From UM-FILTER-33-9 sp964530235 (lineage in GTDB: Bacteria > Patescibacteriota > Microgenomatia > UBA1406 > GWC2-37-13), in NCBI GenBank assembly GCA_964530235.1, contig CAZGYB010000004.1:1-64000 (forward strand): a stretch of 64,000 nt of DNA, given 5' to 3'. A program made the translations under genes and the position numbers. A model generated the notes under the pieces. It saw only the letters and a list, made by a program, of their open reading frames with translations, was not told the DNA's origin and searched no databases. This document shows positions 50,050 through 58,488 of the stretch, in pieces; positions within the stretch are counted from its first letter, which is position 1, and each line of letters opens with the position of its first letter.

Positions 50050-51995
50050 ACAGAAACATAAATATAAATCTAATTAATAATATTCTCAGAATTTTTTTTG
50101 GTGTTCTTGTTTTAAGTTTTTTGATGATAGGAATAGGTAGCTATTGGGAAGTGAAAGCTGCCTGTGAGCCTCGTGAATGTGATAGCGGTAATTCATGTCC
50201 AGAGGGATTTCATTGTACTGCATTTTGTTGTGTTCCAGATTCTGGGGGTAGTTCAAGCTCTGCTGGGAATAGCAGTTCTGCCGGAAACTCGTCATCGCAA
50301 AATAATTCTTCAAGTTCTCAGGGAGGTGGGGGTAGTTGTAGCAAAAATGAATGGAATTCATGTCAGGGTGGATCGAGACAGTGTGTTACGAGAAATAAAC
50401 CCGAATGTGATGGCGGAGGATGTGATTGCTATTCTAACGATTGTAATGATGGAGCAGTTGAGGATTGTAGTGGGGGTGGAAACAGTTCCAGTAGCTCAAC
50501 TGGTGGTTCAAGTTCGTCAGCAGGAGGGAGCAGTTCTTCAGGCGGGTCAAGCTCATCGAGAAGTTCAAGTAGCAGCAGCGGAGGCGGAGGAAGTTCTTCA
50601 TCTGGAGGTGGTGGTAATAGTTCAAGTTCATCAGGACCGACCTGTACGGAGTACCCGTTTAAAGAAGCAAGTATTGTACCGTATTCAGTCAGTCCGGGAG
50701 GAGATGTTATGGTTACCTGCAATTATGGAAAAGACCTTGACTGTATTCAGGTTTCCGGAGGCGGGCTATCAAATTGTATTTACCGGTATTACGATGAAGG
50801 AAATGCTTTTTTCCTCTGCAAAGCATCGCAGGATGGAGGAGTGTATAACAGCGCAAAGTGTAAACTCATTGCAAATACATCTGATAAATGTTGCGCAAGC
50901 ACCAATCCGGCTGGATCATATAAGGTTCTTTCCAATGCGCCCCATTATAGTCAGCGGATGCGCTTGCCTGCGGGGACATATACCCTCTCATCCCGTATTC
51001 AGCCACTGATTGTGAAAGGAAAAGGAGTCGAGGTTCGGCTCGTCTGCCGGTCGAGCAGTTGTTTTTCTTCGTATAAAGAAAATTCGGTCATCGGTAAATT
51101 GAGTTATTCCGAATCTGCAACGTTTATTGAAAAAAGTCTTCAGGTGCTTATTCCCGGGCAGGGCGCTAACAAAGACTATGCGGTGATGATTGCGGTTGCA
51201 GACGGTTCTGAAGCTTTTGTTGATTCGGTAAAAATGATGCTCGGATCAACAAACTATATCGTAAACAGCGAATTTAGTTCGGTTGGAAGCACAACTGTCA
51301 GTTATCTTCAGCCGGTTTCCTGGAATATTGCCAATAATCGTCTGGGGCTATACTATGGAATGGCTTATCAGACTGTGCCAAAAACGATTTTTACACCGCC
51401 CGGAGGTGGGGGAGGAGGCGGGGGTGGAGGTGGTGGTGGGGGAAGTGGTCCGCCGGTAGCTATGAAACTGCAGTTGAAATTAAAGTTTCAGGGCATTACA
51501 AAGAAACCTCTCAACTCGGACCCGATTTCTGTCAAAATAAAGGTGGGGACAGGTGCAACAGCGCAAGCTGGTTCGTTTACTCCGGATGAAAATGGTGTTT
51601 GGAGCGGTTCGGTGTCGGTGAATGCGCCGGCCGGTAGCGGGCATGTAGTCTATGTTAAAGGACCAAAACACCTGCAGAAAAAAATTTGTGATATAAACCC
51701 GACTGAAAGCCCAGCTGGCACATATCATTGCTCATCAGGTAAAATTACGCTTACCGCAGGGACGAACAACCTTGATTTTTCACAGATTCTTTTGCTGGCA
51801 GGTGATCTTCCGGATGCATCCGGAAATCAGAGCGGGATTATTGACACATATGATATCTCCTCAGTCCGCCAGAATTTAGGGACAACAGACACTGCAAAAA
51901 TTGCAGTCGGAGATCTGGATTTTGACAAAGGAATTACAACGCAGGATTGGTCATTGGTTGTCCAGTCGCTCGGAATAAAGTATGATGAAGAATAA
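50046..51995 (+). CDS. Surface protein with Cys-rich, jelly-roll, X and dockerin-like modules
   Basis: 649 residues. Membrane anchor at about 13-34 (ILRIFFGVLVLSFLMIGIGS). Cys-rich modules (CEPRECDSGNSCPEGFHC, then CSKNEWNSCQGGSRQC) alternate with Ser/Gly linkers to about residue 195. Residues about 290-400 hold the jelly roll also found in the previous protein (YSQRMRLPAGTYTLSSRIQP, then YAVMIAVADGSEAFVDSVKM). A poly-Gly linker follows (about 450-470), then the X-like module (MKLQLKLKFQGITKKPLNSD to VKGPKHLQKKICDINPTESP) and a dockerin pair (AGDLPDASGNQSGIIDTYDI with a longer loop, then GDLDFDKGITTQDWSLVVQS, canonical). Start fixed by the ATGA overlap. Confidence 0.85.
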   Translation: MNRNININLINNILRIFFGVLVLSFLMIGIGSYWEVKAACEPRECDSGNSCPEGFHCTAFCCVPDSGGSSSSAGNSSSAGNSSSQNNSSSSQGGGGSCSKNEWNSCQGGSRQCVTRNKPECDGGGCDCYSNDCNDGAVEDCSGGGNSSSSSTGGSSSSAGGSSSSGGSSSSRSSSSSSGGGGSSSSGGGGNSSSSSGPTCTEYPFKEASIVPYSVSPGGDVMVTCNYGKDLDCIQVSGGGLSNCIYRYYDEGNAFFLCKASQDGGVYNSAKCKLIANTSDKCCASTNPAGSYKVLSNAPHYSQRMRLPAGTYTLSSRIQPLIVKGKGVEVRLVCRSSSCFSSYKENSVIGKLSYSESATFIEKSLQVLIPGQGANKDYAVMIAVADGSEAFVDSVKMMLGSTNYIVNSEFSSVGSTTVSYLQPVSWNIANNRLGLYYGMAYQTVPKTIFTPPGGGGGGGGGGGGGGSGPPVAMKLQLKLKFQGITKKPLNSDPISVKIKVGTGATAQAGSFTPDENGVWSGSVSVNAPAGSGHVVYVKGPKHLQKKICDINPTESPAGTYHCSSGKITLTAGTNNLDFSQILLLAGDLPDASGNQSGIIDTYDISSVRQNLGTTDTAKIAVGDLDFDKGITTQDWSLVVQSLGIKYDEE

Positions 51996-52041
51996 TCGCA
52001 TATTAGTTAGAAATTAACATATAATTATGGAAGGACAGAAT

Positions 52042-52656
52042 ATGACAACGCAACAGCAGAACAGCCACAAGGGAGTGTTTATTCTTTTTATTGTTCTTAT
52101 TGTAATTTTTCTCGGGACAGGTATCTTTCTGCTTGCGCAAAAAACAAAGCGTGATAAAGACACAAAACAGGCCGTTTCCTCGATGAATAAACCGATTGAA
52201 CCAAGTATTACACCAACGCCAACTCTTATCCCATACGCTAAAAAAGGTTCAATGTATTTGTTTGCTCCGGAAAGTACGGTAAAAGAGGGGCAGAGTATTA
52301 CTCTTCAGGTACAGGCAACTTCGGACAAGTCAGACATCGTTGGGTTTGATATGGTTGTGGCGTACGACGAAAGCATACTCGAATTTAAATCTGCGGATTC
52401 CGCAGTATCTTCATTCAAGTCTTATGTATATCCGCGATCTGGTTATGTATCAGTAACGATGATTAAATCACTCCAGGAAACCCAAGCGACGGTTTTTGAC
52501 AAAACCGATATTGCAACTGTTACCTTTACTGCAAAGAAAAAGGGGAAAACAATCGTAGACCTTACCGCAAAAGGCAACGACAGCACCAAGTTTGCGGATA
52601 ACAATGCAAATGTAACATACCCTGATACCAACCAGATTGATCTTGAAATTAATTAG
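52042..52656 (+). CDS. Membrane-anchored single cohesin-like protein
   Basis: 204 residues from the ATG at 52042, which has GGAAGGA upstream; an ATG 15 bases earlier (52027) sits against a TATAAT and is less likely. Membrane anchor at about 10-32 (GVFILFIVLIVIFLGTGIFL). Residues about 65-200 are a compact cohesin-like domain: LFAPESTVKEGQSITLQVQA, then IVGFDMVVAYDESILEFKSA, then KTDIATVTFTAKKKGKTIVD. The strand order and the G-F-D-x-x-V-x-Y-D motif fit type I/II cohesins well. It would present one dockerin-binding site at the membrane. Confidence 0.85.
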   Translation: MTTQQQNSHKGVFILFIVLIVIFLGTGIFLLAQKTKRDKDTKQAVSSMNKPIEPSITPTPTLIPYAKKGSMYLFAPESTVKEGQSITLQVQATSDKSDIVGFDMVVAYDESILEFKSADSAVSSFKSYVYPRSGYVSVTMIKSLQETQATVFDKTDIATVTFTAKKKGKTIVDLTAKGNDSTKFADNNANVTYPDTNQIDLEIN

Positions 52657-52679
52657 GAAGTGACAGATAATAAATCAAC

Positions 52680-53363
52680 ATGAAGCAGACTTTCGTAACG
52701 GTTTTTTCAGCACTTTTTCTGTTTCTTTTTCTCCCTATTTTTTTTCAGGGAGGTTTGGTCCATGCTGCATATCTGAAATTTGATCAAACTTCTGTTTCGG
52801 TTGCAGTTGGAGCAACCTATCAGGCACAGGTGGTTGTTGATGCAGGTACGGATCAAATTACTTCAACTGACGTGTGGGTAGTGTATGATACCGCAAAACT
52901 AGAAGCGCAAACGGTTTCAGCTGGAACTTTTTTCCCAACGGTAACAAACAACATTTCATCTGGCAAGGTCTATATTGCAGGGCTTATTGTTGATCCAGGG
53001 ACTTATAAAACCGGTTCGGGAACTGTTGCAACCATAACATTCCGTGGGGTTTCAAACGGAACAACTTCACTGACTTTTGACTGTCGGACTGAGGTTAGCA
53101 ACTCATCAAAAATAATTAAAAATGATGTCAATGCTACAAACGTTATTGTCTGTAGCCAAAATGGGACACAGTCAGTAAACGTCGGAGGAACCTCGGGGGG
53201 TTCGAGTAACCCAACTTCAACACCCGCCGTATTAGGCGTGGCGCCGACTGTTATTCCAACCCAGCTTCCCCAATCGGGAATAGCGGAACATTTCCATAAA
53301 TTTATAGGACCGGGGATCGTACTATTTCTTATCGGCATATCACTGCGGTTTTTACTGTTATAG
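52680..53363 (+). CDS. Cohesin-like protein with LPxSG-type C-terminal anchor
   Basis: 227 residues. A signal peptide covers about 1-29 (FVTVFSALFLFLFLPIFFQG ... HAA). Residues about 30-165 are cohesin-like (LKFDQTSVSVAVGATYQAQV, then ITSTDVWVVYDTAKLEAQTV, then GTVATITFRGVSNGTTSLTF). A Pro/Thr linker leads to LPQSG near residue 197 and a final hydrophobic helix (GPGIVLFLIGISLRFLLL), an arrangement like sortase-anchored proteins. No sortase gene was seen in this window. It would be a cell-wall or envelope-anchored receptor for dockerin proteins. Confidence 0.83.
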   Translation: MKQTFVTVFSALFLFLFLPIFFQGGLVHAAYLKFDQTSVSVAVGATYQAQVVVDAGTDQITSTDVWVVYDTAKLEAQTVSAGTFFPTVTNNISSGKVYIAGLIVDPGTYKTGSGTVATITFRGVSNGTTSLTFDCRTEVSNSSKIIKNDVNATNVIVCSQNGTQSVNVGGTSGGSSNPTSTPAVLGVAPTVIPTQLPQSGIAEHFHKFIGPGIVLFLIGISLRFLLL

Positions 53364-53377
53364 AGATATATTTTCCC

Positions 53378-54178
53378 ATGGACAAAAAAAAGAAAATTAT
53401 CAAAATTGCTTCAATCGTCGTTGGAGTCCTTCTTGGACTGCTTGTTCTTTTTGTAGGATTTACCCTCGCACAGCGGTATTTTTTAAAAGCTTCTGATACT
53501 GCACCGCGTGATGTGCTTACTGCCTCAGTGACTCAAAATAGTGCGAAAGTGACCTGGACAACCGATCAGGAATCGCAGGCAGTTGTTGAATACGGAACAT
53601 CGCCAACTGCGCTTAATTTTTTTGCGCCGGAATCTGCAAAGTCAAAAACACACAGCGTTGATCTTACTCTGCTTTCACCCGCAACAACCTATTATTTTCA
53701 GATCCGCATCGGTGATAAAAAGTATGACAATGCCGGCGTGCCGTGGTCAATTACGACAAAAACAAAAGACGGTGCATCAACAGGAACCGGCACACCGGGG
53801 CCGACAAATCCTGCAGGAACGCCAACTCCCGGAACAGTACCAGAATCAGGCGGAACAGCAGTTCCGCAACCGACACAGGTTTTGGTTGTGCCCAATATTC
53901 CGACAGCGACCCCGTACGTGGTTCCAACCCTTGCTTCATACGTCTGTGGTGAAACAAGCTGTGACGCAATCTGCCGGAAAATCGGCACTACCTGCAGTAC
54001 ACAGGATTGGATGAAGTCAGGGTGCGTTGGCAAGTTGACGCTTGGGACCTGTGCGACCATCCAGCCTACAAATACGCCAACACCTACAGTAACCCCGAGT
54101 ACGACCCCGACTCCCACTGCAACGCCAACTCCGACAAATACACCGACTCCAACCAATACCCCAACCCCAACGCCGTAA
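53378..54178 (+). CDS. Membrane-anchored FNIII protein with Pro/Thr tail
   Basis: 266 residues. Membrane anchor at about 7-31 (IIKIASIVVGVLLGLLVLFV). Residues about 42-130 form an FNIII-like domain (SVTQNSAKVTWTTDQESQAV, then VEYGTSPTAL, then LLSPATTYYFQIRIGDKKYD), similar to those preceding purple acid phosphatases. Then a Pro/Thr linker, a small Cys-rich module (CGETSCDAICRKIGTTCSTQ) and a tail of Thr-Pro repeats (TPTPTNTPTPTNTPTP) to the end. Last member of the surface-protein block. Probably glycosylated and involved in adhesion or spacing; inference. Confidence 0.82.
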   Translation: MDKKKKIIKIASIVVGVLLGLLVLFVGFTLAQRYFLKASDTAPRDVLTASVTQNSAKVTWTTDQESQAVVEYGTSPTALNFFAPESAKSKTHSVDLTLLSPATTYYFQIRIGDKKYDNAGVPWSITTKTKDGASTGTGTPGPTNPAGTPTPGTVPESGGTAVPQPTQVLVVPNIPTATPYVVPTLASYVCGETSCDAICRKIGTTCSTQDWMKSGCVGKLTLGTCATIQPTNTPTPTVTPSTTPTPTATPTPTNTPTPTNTPTPTP

Positions 54179-54249
54179 ACTGATAGGGAATAATTCGCTT
54201 TTCTTTTTTTTGTGTGGTATGATGAAGTATTACCAGTTAAATCAAACGT

Positions 54250-54699
54250 ATGTCAGATACAAAAAAATCTTCTAAATTCGGCCTTGGGTTATTATTTGGT
54301 ACGCTTCTGGGTGGGATTACGGCACTGTTTCTTTCGCCGACATCCGGTCCGGAAAACAGGGAAGCGGTTGCTAAGAAGGTAAAAGAACTGGAAAAGCTCT
54401 TGGCAGATCATGAACTGGATGAAAAAATACGAGAGGTTTTTGGCGAAGTGACTGAGGAGACAAAAGCGCTGTATAAACAGGCGAAAAAAGAATTGATCAA
54501 ACGGCTGTCTGAACTCAAAGAATCAGTAGAAAGTATTGACCGGGAAAAATATATTGAAGTAGTCCACGAAACCGTTGAAATCCTCAAAAAAGAAGCCCGC
54601 AGAGAGGTAAAAGATATGGAACGGTTGAAGGCACAACTGTTAACCGAGTGGAAAAAACTCAGACCCGAACCAAAATTGATCGCAAAGAAAAAGAAATAA
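54250..54699 (+). CDS. YtxH-like membrane-associated coiled-coil protein
   Basis: 149 residues. The N-terminus FGLGLLFGTLLGGITALFLS then PTSGPENR is the YtxH signature: a Gly-rich membrane helix followed by P-x-x-G. The rest is a long charged coiled coil. YtxH proteins are stress-associated in Bacillus and frequent in Patescibacteria; the molecular role is unknown. An extended -10 (TGGTATGAT) ends at 54223. It is convergent with the glycoside-hydrolase-like gene, 3 bases apart. Confidence 0.8.
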   Translation: MSDTKKSSKFGLGLLFGTLLGGITALFLSPTSGPENREAVAKKVKELEKLLADHELDEKIREVFGEVTEETKALYKQAKKELIKRLSELKESVESIDREKYIEVVHETVEILKKEARREVKDMERLKAQLLTEWKKLRPEPKLIAKKKK

Positions 54700-54702
54700 T
54701 CA

Positions 54703-56247
54703 TCAAAGCGATTGACTGATCCAGTCTGCAATTGGTTCAAGATTAAAAGAAGACCAGTGTGAATCTCCGATCTGGTAGAGCGTTGCGCCCAAAACATACG
54801 GATCCTGATTGATTTGGCTATTAAACCAGCTGAGCCAGTTGGCATAGTCAGAAAGAGATCCGCGCACATTCCATCCGCTTGTTTTCGGGTCTCCATTCCG
54901 GTCAACGCCTGCTTCAGAAAGAATAAACGGGAGCGAGGCAAGCGATCCGTCAAGTTCGGAAATCGCCTGATGGATCTGGCGGTAGCGCAGTGAGGTCTGT
55001 ATTTCCTGCCCAAGATCAGTGGTATAGTTTAATGTATAGGCATGATAGCAGAATGTGCCCTGGTTTCGGTTTAACTCCTGAAGAGCCGGTAGAAATGGTG
55101 CAAGATTGTTTTTTATTTCCGCATATCCGCCGGGAGGGTTCCCGACAGGAATGCTTCCAATACAGGTTTTTAAGCCCCGACTTCGATAGAGCGAAATGAG
55201 TTCTTTCCAAAAGGAATTAAGCCACGCAGTGTTTACCGTGCTTTCCCATCCGGGTGTGTTGTCAAGTTCATTTGGGGTCTCGATATAATTAAACAGCTCA
55301 ATATTTTGCCCGAGCATAGTTAATGCGGGTTGTACAATCGTCAGATAAAAAACATTCGCAGACAACACAGGATCTTGAATTAACGTAAACCGAAAACCGC
55401 TTGTTCCTAAATAAATTCGCAGAACCGAGATGCCGGTTGGATTCAAGCGTCTGAAATCTAAAGCAGCCTGAAGTGTCGGATTTATATGCGGGTCCATAAC
55501 TTTAATAATTCGGGGCTTTGCAGATACTATTTTTTGTGCTCCCGCAGAGTACTGGGAGAGAATATACACACCTATTTTTCCTTTGAGAAGTCCGGGCGGG
55601 GGAAGGGGGGTGGTGGGTTGAGGAGCGGGGGTGAGTGTTGGTATAACAAAATCTTCTTCGGTTTGATCGTATTCGGGAACCTCAAAAAAAACAGAGAAAA
55701 GTTTCGTGAGAAGAGTGAACGGTTTTTGATAATCAGAGGTGGATGAGGTTGAACTGTTGGCGGAAGATTGAGGAAATAACGGTTTCATCTGCACATCACG
55801 CGCAGTTGCAATTTCCCGTTCCTGTTTTTGCGCTTCCTTGGAAAGCGATGTTTCATAGGATTTTTTACCGTATTGATTGCCGAGTACCGTAAGCGGGAAG
55901 CTGGTTTGAATTGAGGATTTTTCTTCTGCAGAATAGGTTGAGTTTGCTTGCGTTTTTAATGAAGAATTGGATGAATTTTGTGACAGGTCGTTTTTAGAGT
56001 TTGTTTTTTGGTTAACTGCATCAGATTTAATTTTTTTTGAAGAGGAAGTTTGTCCAATTCCTTCAGACTCTTCTTCGCCGGCTCGGTCGATTCTTTTAAC
56101 ACGAAAGACCCGCTGAAGAAGATTTTGAGAGGAATCATCCTGACCAGAGTACTGTGGCAGTTTTATGAACCAAAAGAAAAGGATAAGAATGAAGAGAATG
56201 ACAACTGAAACTGCAATAAGTATAGCAAGGCTTCCCGGTTTGCTCAT
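54703..56247 (-). CDS. Membrane-anchored glycoside-hydrolase-like protein
   Basis: 514 residues. Membrane anchor at about 8-30 (ILIAVSVVILFILILFFWFI). A Ser/Lys-rich low-complexity region runs to about 200. The C-terminal 290 residues look like a clan GH-A type TIM barrel: IELFNYIETPNELDNTPGWE near 319, with N-E where the acid/base lies, and PFILSEAGVDRNGDP near 439, with a Glu at a strand end where the nucleophile lies; also KTCIGSIPVGNPPGGY and CYHAYTL between. It would hydrolyse a glycan outside the cell. The family within the clan is not identified. The ATGA overlap at its start couples it to the TraG/HerA-type ATPase gene. Confidence 0.8.
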   Translation of the reverse strand: MSKPGSLAILIAVSVVILFILILFFWFIKLPQYSGQDDSSQNLLQRVFRVKRIDRAGEEESEGIGQTSSSKKIKSDAVNQKTNSKNDLSQNSSNSSLKTQANSTYSAEEKSSIQTSFPLTVLGNQYGKKSYETSLSKEAQKQEREIATARDVQMKPLFPQSSANSSTSSTSDYQKPFTLLTKLFSVFFEVPEYDQTEEDFVIPTLTPAPQPTTPLPPPGLLKGKIGVYILSQYSAGAQKIVSAKPRIIKVMDPHINPTLQAALDFRRLNPTGISVLRIYLGTSGFRFTLIQDPVLSANVFYLTIVQPALTMLGQNIELFNYIETPNELDNTPGWESTVNTAWLNSFWKELISLYRSRGLKTCIGSIPVGNPPGGYAEIKNNLAPFLPALQELNRNQGTFCYHAYTLNYTTDLGQEIQTSLRYRQIHQAISELDGSLASLPFILSEAGVDRNGDPKTSGWNVRGSLSDYANWLSWFNSQINQDPYVLGATLYQIGDSHWSSFNLEPIADWISQSL

Positions 56248-58412
56248 AGTTTTCTTCCGTATTTTTCTTTGGAAAGAGCAATTATTTTGGTGCGGTTTTC
56301 GTTTTTGAGGGAAGGAAGGGGAAGGGTAGTTGCTGGGAATGGTGCCGAAGTCATGTTATCGATAGACAGTTTCATGACGGTCTCAAACTTACCAAGTGAA
56401 ACCAGATCATTTTCCTCATACAGTTCGCCGTATTCTTTGCTTAAGGTATATGCATCCCGTGCGCCAACTACAAATGAAATAAGAGTACCTACGTTGCCAA
56501 AAATAGCCCGTTCAATGTCTTCGTCAAGCTGTTCGATGTACTGATTGGTTAGACACAAAGAGAGACGAAATTTTCGCGCTTCAGAAAGAATTTTAATAAA
56601 TGAGTTTGTCGCAAAGTTTTGAAACTCATCAACATACAGAAAAAAATCTTTTCTATCCTGTTCTTTGACAAACGAGCGGTTCATAGCAGCAAGTTGGATT
56701 TGGGTGATGATCATGGCGCCGAGAAGCGATGCGTTGTCTTCGCCCAGTTTTCCCTGCGAAAGATTGAGAATAAGAATTTTGCCTGAGTTCATAATATCCT
56801 CAAGGTCAATACTTGATTTGGATTTGCCGACAATATTACGTATCATGCGGGAAGTGACAAACTGTCCGACTTTATTTTGAATCGGCGAAATTGCTTCTGC
56901 TTTGAGCCGGTCAGGCATTTTTGCAAACTCTTTTTCCCAGAATGCTTTAAGTACCGGGTCATTTAAACTGCTGACTACTTTTTTCCGGTATTCGGCATGG
57001 GAGAGAAGATTCAGTACATCAGGGAGCGTTGAGCCGGGAGTTTCAAGAAGCGTCATAATGACATTTCGTAAAATATATTCAAGACGAGGCCCCCAGCTTT
57101 CTTTATAGAGTTTGCTGAAAATAGAGACAATGCCGGATGAAATAAGGTCTTTATGCTGTTTGTTTTTTATTTCCAATACGTTGAGTGAAAATGGACGGTC
57201 CACATCAAACGGTTCAAGGTATACTACATCGTTTATTCTCCGTTTTGGAATATAGTCGAGGATTGTTTCCGATAAATCGCCGTGTGGATCAATGATCCCG
57301 ACCCCTCGGTCTTTCCGGATATCATCAATTGCCATGTTGGCAATGAGAGTGGATTTCCCGGCACCGGTTTTTCCGATGATATAGATATGTTTACGTCGGT
57401 CTGCGTCTTTAATGCCAAAAATGGTTTCTTTATTGCGGAACTCTGTTTTGGCAAAAAAATTGACTTCTTTTTTGTGTTCATCTGAAATATTGTCAGAAAC
57501 AGGCAGATTTTCCGGAGGTTCGCCGATGAGTGTTTTTCCCCAGCTTATGTTTTTAATACCGGCTAAAAGATAGCCGGGGGGATGCCAGAGGGTGGCAAGC
57601 TCCTGCGAATTGAGTATTTGATTCCGGTGTTCAAAATAAGAAAGTTTCCGTTTTTTTATGCGTGCAATAAGCCGTTCTTTGAAAAAAAGAGGCCGTTTAA
57701 ACACAAACTGGTTGCCTTCGCCAAGTGAAAAGCTTCCAAATGTGCCAGCAAGCTGACTGACAAACGGCATGGGATTAAGCCCATTAGTGTTTGTTCCTGC
57801 AATTAGGCGAATTCCAACTTTTCCACCCTGAAACGTTGCTTTTTTCATAATGATCATTTTCTGCGGGTTCATGGTGTATTTCATCGCGTTTTCGTCATAC
57901 ACTTGAAGCCCAGCATTTTTCACCGCCAAGTCCTGCCAGGCAAAATGAGGGGGTGTTACAACAATCTGAATAGCCATTTTCAGTTGTGGAGGCTGTTTTG
58001 ATAAAAATCCGACTAAAGCAGACAACGGATCAACATCTTTGAAATCAAAGTACGTTTTAATCGGGAGATACGAGTATGAGTTTAAGGCAACTTCACCAAC
58101 CGCAACTGAGCGAGAATTGAAAATAATGTCCATAGGATCTGTTGTTTTCGCAACTTTAGATTGAGGGAATGAAGAGGTGACGAGGCTTTGAATAAGAGTT
58201 TCACTTTCCTTTGGAGTGGTTATGTAAAAATAGACGAGTTGATTGAGCAGATATATTTCAAATGCATACGTTTTTGGGTGAACAATAAGAGCCCGTTTGA
58301 GGAGTGGAAGATACGGATAGGGAAGAACCGATGCAAAAATCTGAGTTGCTGACTCAATCGGCGTTTCATCCTCTTTCGGATTCCGGACATGTAAATGAGA
58401 TAACACAGGCAT
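56244..58412 (-). CDS. TraG/VirD4/HerA-type ATPase (type IV secretion-like)
   Basis: 722 residues. The first 330 are a beta-rich and helical region without clear match. Then IYIIGKTGAGKSTLIANMA (Walker A near 345), VGIIDPHGDLSETILDYIP (typical of this class), FFLYVDEFQNFATNSFIKIL (Walker B with D-E near 587) and LCLTNQYIEQLDEDIERAI (sensor region). Such hexameric ATPases drive DNA or protein through type IV secretion/conjugation-related channels or act in DNA processing. No other secretion genes are in view. A TATACT, extended by TGT, ends 6 nt before the ATG. First gene of a two-gene operon. Confidence 0.88.
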   Translation of the reverse strand: MPVLSHLHVRNPKEDETPIESATQIFASVLPYPYLPLLKRALIVHPKTYAFEIYLLNQLVYFYITTPKESETLIQSLVTSSFPQSKVAKTTDPMDIIFNSRSVAVGEVALNSYSYLPIKTYFDFKDVDPLSALVGFLSKQPPQLKMAIQIVVTPPHFAWQDLAVKNAGLQVYDENAMKYTMNPQKMIIMKKATFQGGKVGIRLIAGTNTNGLNPMPFVSQLAGTFGSFSLGEGNQFVFKRPLFFKERLIARIKKRKLSYFEHRNQILNSQELATLWHPPGYLLAGIKNISWGKTLIGEPPENLPVSDNISDEHKKEVNFFAKTEFRNKETIFGIKDADRRKHIYIIGKTGAGKSTLIANMAIDDIRKDRGVGIIDPHGDLSETILDYIPKRRINDVVYLEPFDVDRPFSLNVLEIKNKQHKDLISSGIVSIFSKLYKESWGPRLEYILRNVIMTLLETPGSTLPDVLNLLSHAEYRKKVVSSLNDPVLKAFWEKEFAKMPDRLKAEAISPIQNKVGQFVTSRMIRNIVGKSKSSIDLEDIMNSGKILILNLSQGKLGEDNASLLGAMIITQIQLAAMNRSFVKEQDRKDFFLYVDEFQNFATNSFIKILSEARKFRLSLCLTNQYIEQLDEDIERAIFGNVGTLISFVVGARDAYTLSKEYGELYEENDLVSLGKFETVMKLSIDNMTSAPFPATTLPLPSLKNENRTKIIALSKEKYGRKL

Positions 58413-58488
58413 AGTTTGAGTATAACAGAAAGTGTGGAGTGTTTATGGAAAAGTTATACGCATACATAACACAAAAGGGGAAGTTTGA

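Noticed and set aside
50164..51009. 281-residue ORF inside the 649-residue surface protein
   Set aside because: Out-of-frame shadow of poly-Ser/Gly linker DNA; the main frame has anchor, Cys modules and dockerin.
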